Of a DNA stretch of 7,496 bases, positions 6,083 through 7,496 are shown one piece after another. Source of the DNA: Schleiferiaceae bacterium (GTDB lineage: Bacteria > Bacteroidota > Bacteroidia > Flavobacteriales > Schleiferiaceae); the NCBI GenBank assembly GCA_030829675.1, contig JAURAE010000064.1, forward strand, positions 1 through 7,496, written 5' to 3'. The translations under genes and the position numbers were made by a program. Under the pieces are notes generated by a model. That model was not told the origin of the DNA. It was given only the letters and a program-made list of their open reading frames with translations, and did no database searches. Numbering within the stretch: position 1 is the first letter of the stretch; each line of letters opens with the position of its first letter.

Positions 6083-6907
6083 TTATTTCAATCCTTCCTC
6101 GATCAACTTGTTGAATTCGTCCAACTTAGGCAATACAACGATACGTGTACGACGGTTCGCAGCGCGACCTTCACGAGTTTCGTTGTTTGCTACTGGAACG
6201 TACTCACCGCGACCTGCCGCAGTCATACGCTCTGGAGCGATTTCAAAGTCGTTCTGCAATACGCGAACGATGTTAGTCGCACGACGAGCACTTAGTTCCC
6301 AGTTGTCGCTAATACATTCTGTAGCGATTGGGTCAGTGTCAGTGTGACCTTCTACCAAGATTTCCAAGGTTGGTTTGGCTTGCATGATTTTAGCCACTTT
6401 ACCAAGAACTGCTTTCGCATCCTTGCTAACGTAAGCTGAACCTGGACGGAACATCAGCTTGTCGCTCAAGTTCACATAAACCACACCCTTCTCAACGCTG
6501 ATCTGAACATCTTCATCGTTCAAATCACCCAATGCACCTTTCAATGAGTTTACTAGGGCGAACGTAACGCTGTCCTTGCGGTTTACAGCATCTTGTAAAC
6601 GAGTGATTGTCATATCCTTCTCGTTGATGCTTTCCAATGTTTTTTCCATGTTCTCAGCATTGGTAGCGCTCATTGCAGTCAAATCACCCACTTGTTTTGC
6701 CAAGTTGTTTTTATCTGCTTTAAGTTCTGCCAACTGTTGTGCTTGAGCGTCCTTAGCTGCAAGTGCTGCGGCCAATTCCATTTTAGCATTGCTCAACTTA
6801 TCAGAAGTTGTGTTCTGCAATTCTTCAAGCTCAACGTATTTCTGCTTACTTACACAGCTCGTCAACGTGAACGCAGCTGCAAAAGCCATTACAAGTACCT
6901 TTTTCAT
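6083..6907 (-). CDS. OmpA-domain lipoprotein with periplasmic coiled coil
   Basis: The 274-aa product starts at the ATG at 6905-6907. The frame extends 12 codons further upstream to another ATG, but that stretch overlaps the promoter and would bury the signal peptide. Starting at MKKVLVMAF gives a classic lipoprotein signal with lipobox L-T-S-C (C18). An AAAGGA site lies six bases upstream. Residues about 22-115 are Ala/Glu/Lys/Leu-rich and should form a coiled coil reaching into the periplasm. Residues about 143-260 form an OmpA C-terminal domain with VEGHTD (185-190), NWELSARRA (202-210) and NRRTRIVV (251-258). D190 and R209 are the residues expected to hold the diaminopimelate of peptidoglycan. 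The likely role is a lipid-anchored tether between outer membrane and cell wall. It is transcribed alone, with its own promoter and terminator. Confidence 0.9.
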   Translation of the reverse strand: MKKVLVMAFAAAFTLTSCVSKQKYVELEELQNTTSDKLSNAKMELAAALAAKDAQAQQLAELKADKNNLAKQVGDLTAMSATNAENMEKTLESINEKDMTITRLQDAVNRKDSVTFALVNSLKGALGDLNDEDVQISVEKGVVYVNLSDKLMFRPGSAYVSKDAKAVLGKVAKIMQAKPTLEILVEGHTDTDPIATECISDNWELSARRATNIVRVLQNDFEIAPERMTAAGRGEYVPVANNETREGRAANRRTRIVVLPKLDEFNKLIEEGLK

Positions 6908-6928
6908 TTTGTATCCTTTGATTTGCGA

Positions 6929-6957
6929 CAAAAATAAGAACATTTATGACCTTTCAA
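6929..6957 (-). promoter_or_regulatory. Bacteroidota-type promoter of the OmpA-lipoprotein gene
   Basis: On the minus strand TATTTTTG (bases 6929-6936) matches the -7 consensus TAnnTTTG, and TTG (6955-6957, part of CTTG) lies 18 bp upstream as the -33 element. The predicted transcript start near 6925 gives a leader of about 18 bases containing AAAGGA, which supports the ATG at 6907. It is the best two-part promoter in the window. Confidence 0.78.
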
Positions 6958-6970
6958 GGGGTTAACCCCT
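6957..6970. promoter_or_regulatory. Perfect 14-bp palindrome in a divergent promoter region (candidate operator)
   Basis: AGGGGTTAACCCCT is identical to its reverse complement. It abuts the -33 element of the leftward OmpA-lipoprotein promoter. Its last T begins TAGTTTTC (6970-6977), a one-mismatch -7 element for the rightward Cys-rich gene. A dimeric regulator bound here could affect both genes. There is no loop and no T-tract, so it is not a terminator. Binding is inference. Confidence 0.45.
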
Positions 6971-7009
6971 AGTTTTCATTAAATTCAAAGTCTGAAAACA
7001 TTAAAACCC

Positions 7010-7348
7010 GTGAAAAAATTTGTCCTTACCCTAAGCTTCTTGGCCTTCACTGTAGCTGCGAGTGCCCAAGAAAAGCCGCAAAACGCTGAATCTAAGCATG
7101 TTTGTACTGAACAGTGCGATCACGGTGCGACGGCGAAAGCAGAGAAAAAATCCTGCTGCTCTGAAAAGGCTGGCGTAGCCACAGCTTGTTCTGATAAGAA
7201 ACAGACTGCTATGGTAGAAAAAAAATCTTGCTGCTCTGAAAAGGCAACGGCTAGCGCATCTTGTGCCGATAAGCCCAAGCAAACCGCTGCTGCTGAGGAG
7301 AAAAAAAGCTGTTGTAGCAAGCCTGCTGGAGCGGGAACCGAAAAATAA
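7010..7348 (+). CDS. Secreted cysteine-rich repeat protein, probable metal binder
   Basis: The product is 112 aa and starts at GTG; no in-frame ATG precedes the signal peptide MKKFVLTLSFLAFTVAASAQ, cleaved probably after ASA (about residue 19). The mature part is Lys/Ala/Glu-rich, with no hydrophobic core, and has ten cysteines. HVCTEQCDH (30-38) offers a Cys/His cluster. Then KKSCCS occurs three times (46-51, 71-76, 98-103), with single cysteines between (C60, C85). This composition suggests a flexible periplasmic thiol or metal (Cu, Zn, Hg) ligand. I recall similar CCS-repeat small proteins in Bacteroidota annotated only as hypothetical. It diverges from the OmpA lipoprotein across a palindrome and converges on a thioredoxin-like gene with which it shares a terminator. 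Metal binding is inferred from composition alone; a thiol-redox role is an alternative. Confidence 0.78.
   Translation: MKKFVLTLSFLAFTVAASAQEKPQNAESKHVCTEQCDHGATAKAEKKSCCSEKAGVATACSDKKQTAMVEKKSCCSEKATASASCADKPKQTAAAEEKKSCCSKPAGAGTEK
7142..7327 (+). repeat. In-gene tandem repeat encoding EKKSCCSEKA units
   Basis: Two full units (7142-7216, 25 codons; 7217-7297, 27 codons) and one partial unit (7298-7327) each begin with Glu-Lys-Lys-Ser-Cys-Cys-Ser. The first two share long stretches of near-identical DNA around the CC codons, so they probably arose by duplication. The third is more diverged at the DNA level (TGTTGT rather than TGCTGC). Each unit begins with an A-run of six to eight bases, a likely site for slippage. 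Confidence 0.8.
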
Positions 7349-7364
7349 TTGGATGTCTTTCCAT

Positions 7365-7393
7365 AAAAAAGGCGCCCTCTGGGCGCCTTTTTT
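7365..7393. terminator. Bidirectional rho-independent terminator
   Basis: AAAAAAGGCGCCC (7365-7377) pairs with GGGCGCCTTTTTT (7381-7393) around a TCT loop. It serves the Cys-rich gene on the plus strand and the thioredoxin-like gene on the minus strand, whose stop codon overlaps the tract. Over 32 bases (7365-7396 against 5626-5657) it differs from the earlier hairpin at only two positions, both in or next to the loop. Confidence 0.92.
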
Positions 7394-7496
7394 ATTTGAC
7401 TTTACCCGCCAAATAATCGTCGATGAAAGTGCGGAGCGTGGTTTCCACATCGAGGTTCTTGGCAATGATTTTTTTGTCTTTATCTAAGACGAGCTT
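7392..7496 (-). CDS. Probable thioredoxin-like (TlpA/redoxin-type) protein, C-terminal fragment
   Basis: The frame is open to the right edge of the window, leaving 34 codons plus TAA on the minus strand. The fragment begins KLVLDKDKKIIAKNLDVE and continues through a helix TTLRTFIDDYL to a basic end (AGKVK). The pattern 'hydrophobic strand, DKDKKIIAKN, then a short helix' is what I expect at the end of Bacteroidota TlpA-like thioredoxin-fold proteins, where the last two strands give xLxDKDGKIIAK. The catalytic CxxC would be outside the window, so activity cannot be judged. The stop codon lies within the A/T arm of the terminator. The call is from the C-terminal pattern only. Confidence 0.6.
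   Translation of the reverse strand, partial: KLVLDKDKKIIAKNLDVETTLRTFIDDYLAGKVK

Noticed and set aside
6908..6943. Upstream ATG adding 12 residues to the OmpA lipoprotein
   Set aside because: It overlaps the predicted promoter and leader, and would place a non-signal stretch before the clear lipoprotein signal starting MKK.
7031..7465. 144-aa minus-strand open frame
   Set aside because: It reads antisense through the Cys-repeat gene and across the terminator; its Phe/Ser-rich sequence is the shadow of Glu/Lys codons. The real minus-strand gene here uses another frame (7392-7496).

Overview
The window reads as a piece of a Bacteroidota chromosome, most likely Flavobacteriales. The evidence is a C-terminal fragment of the gliding/type IX secretion protein GldN at the left edge, several close matches to the Bacteroidota promoter element TAnnTTTG, little use of Shine-Dalgarno sites, and family types common in this phylum (DUF983, a PafA-type phosphatase, an OmpA-domain lipoprotein). 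Base composition is moderate and even. I see no IS element, phage gene, CRISPR array, tRNA or rRNA, so this looks like ordinary core chromosome.

Left part (1-1753): the end of gldN, closed by a strong hairpin terminator. A DAO-superfamily FAD oxidoreductase starts on the very next base after that terminator. It converges, with no gap between stop codons, on a DUF983 zinc-ribbon membrane protein encoded on the minus strand.

Middle part (1754-5654): a 70-bp divergent spacer carries a promoter almost touching the start of a 653-aa ABC-F ATPase. The ABC-F gene overlaps by 61 bp a secreted PafA-type alkaline phosphatase, whose signal peptide is encoded entirely inside the overlap. A tiny Cys-containing lipoprotein follows, then a bidirectional terminator.

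Right part (5655-7496): on the minus strand, a 103-aa miniature MotA/TolQ/ExbB-like membrane protein and, upstream of it behind its own terminator, a coiled-coil/OmpA-domain lipoprotein with a good promoter. A short divergent spacer with a perfect 14-bp palindrome separates the latter from a secreted Cys-rich repeat protein that starts at GTG. A second bidirectional terminator, almost identical to the first, separates that gene from the C-terminus of a probable thioredoxin-like protein running off the right edge.

The genes do not form one pathway. The shared theme is the cell envelope: T9SS, periplasmic phosphatase, outer-membrane/peptidoglycan lipoprotein, small secreted Cys proteins and an ExbB-like membrane protein. 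I found no convincing wholly new multi-gene system. The items best worth a second look are the orphan mini-ExbB, the CC-repeat protein with its palindromic upstream site, the terminator/promoter/RBS nesting before the FAD gene, and the dual-coded phosphatase signal peptide.
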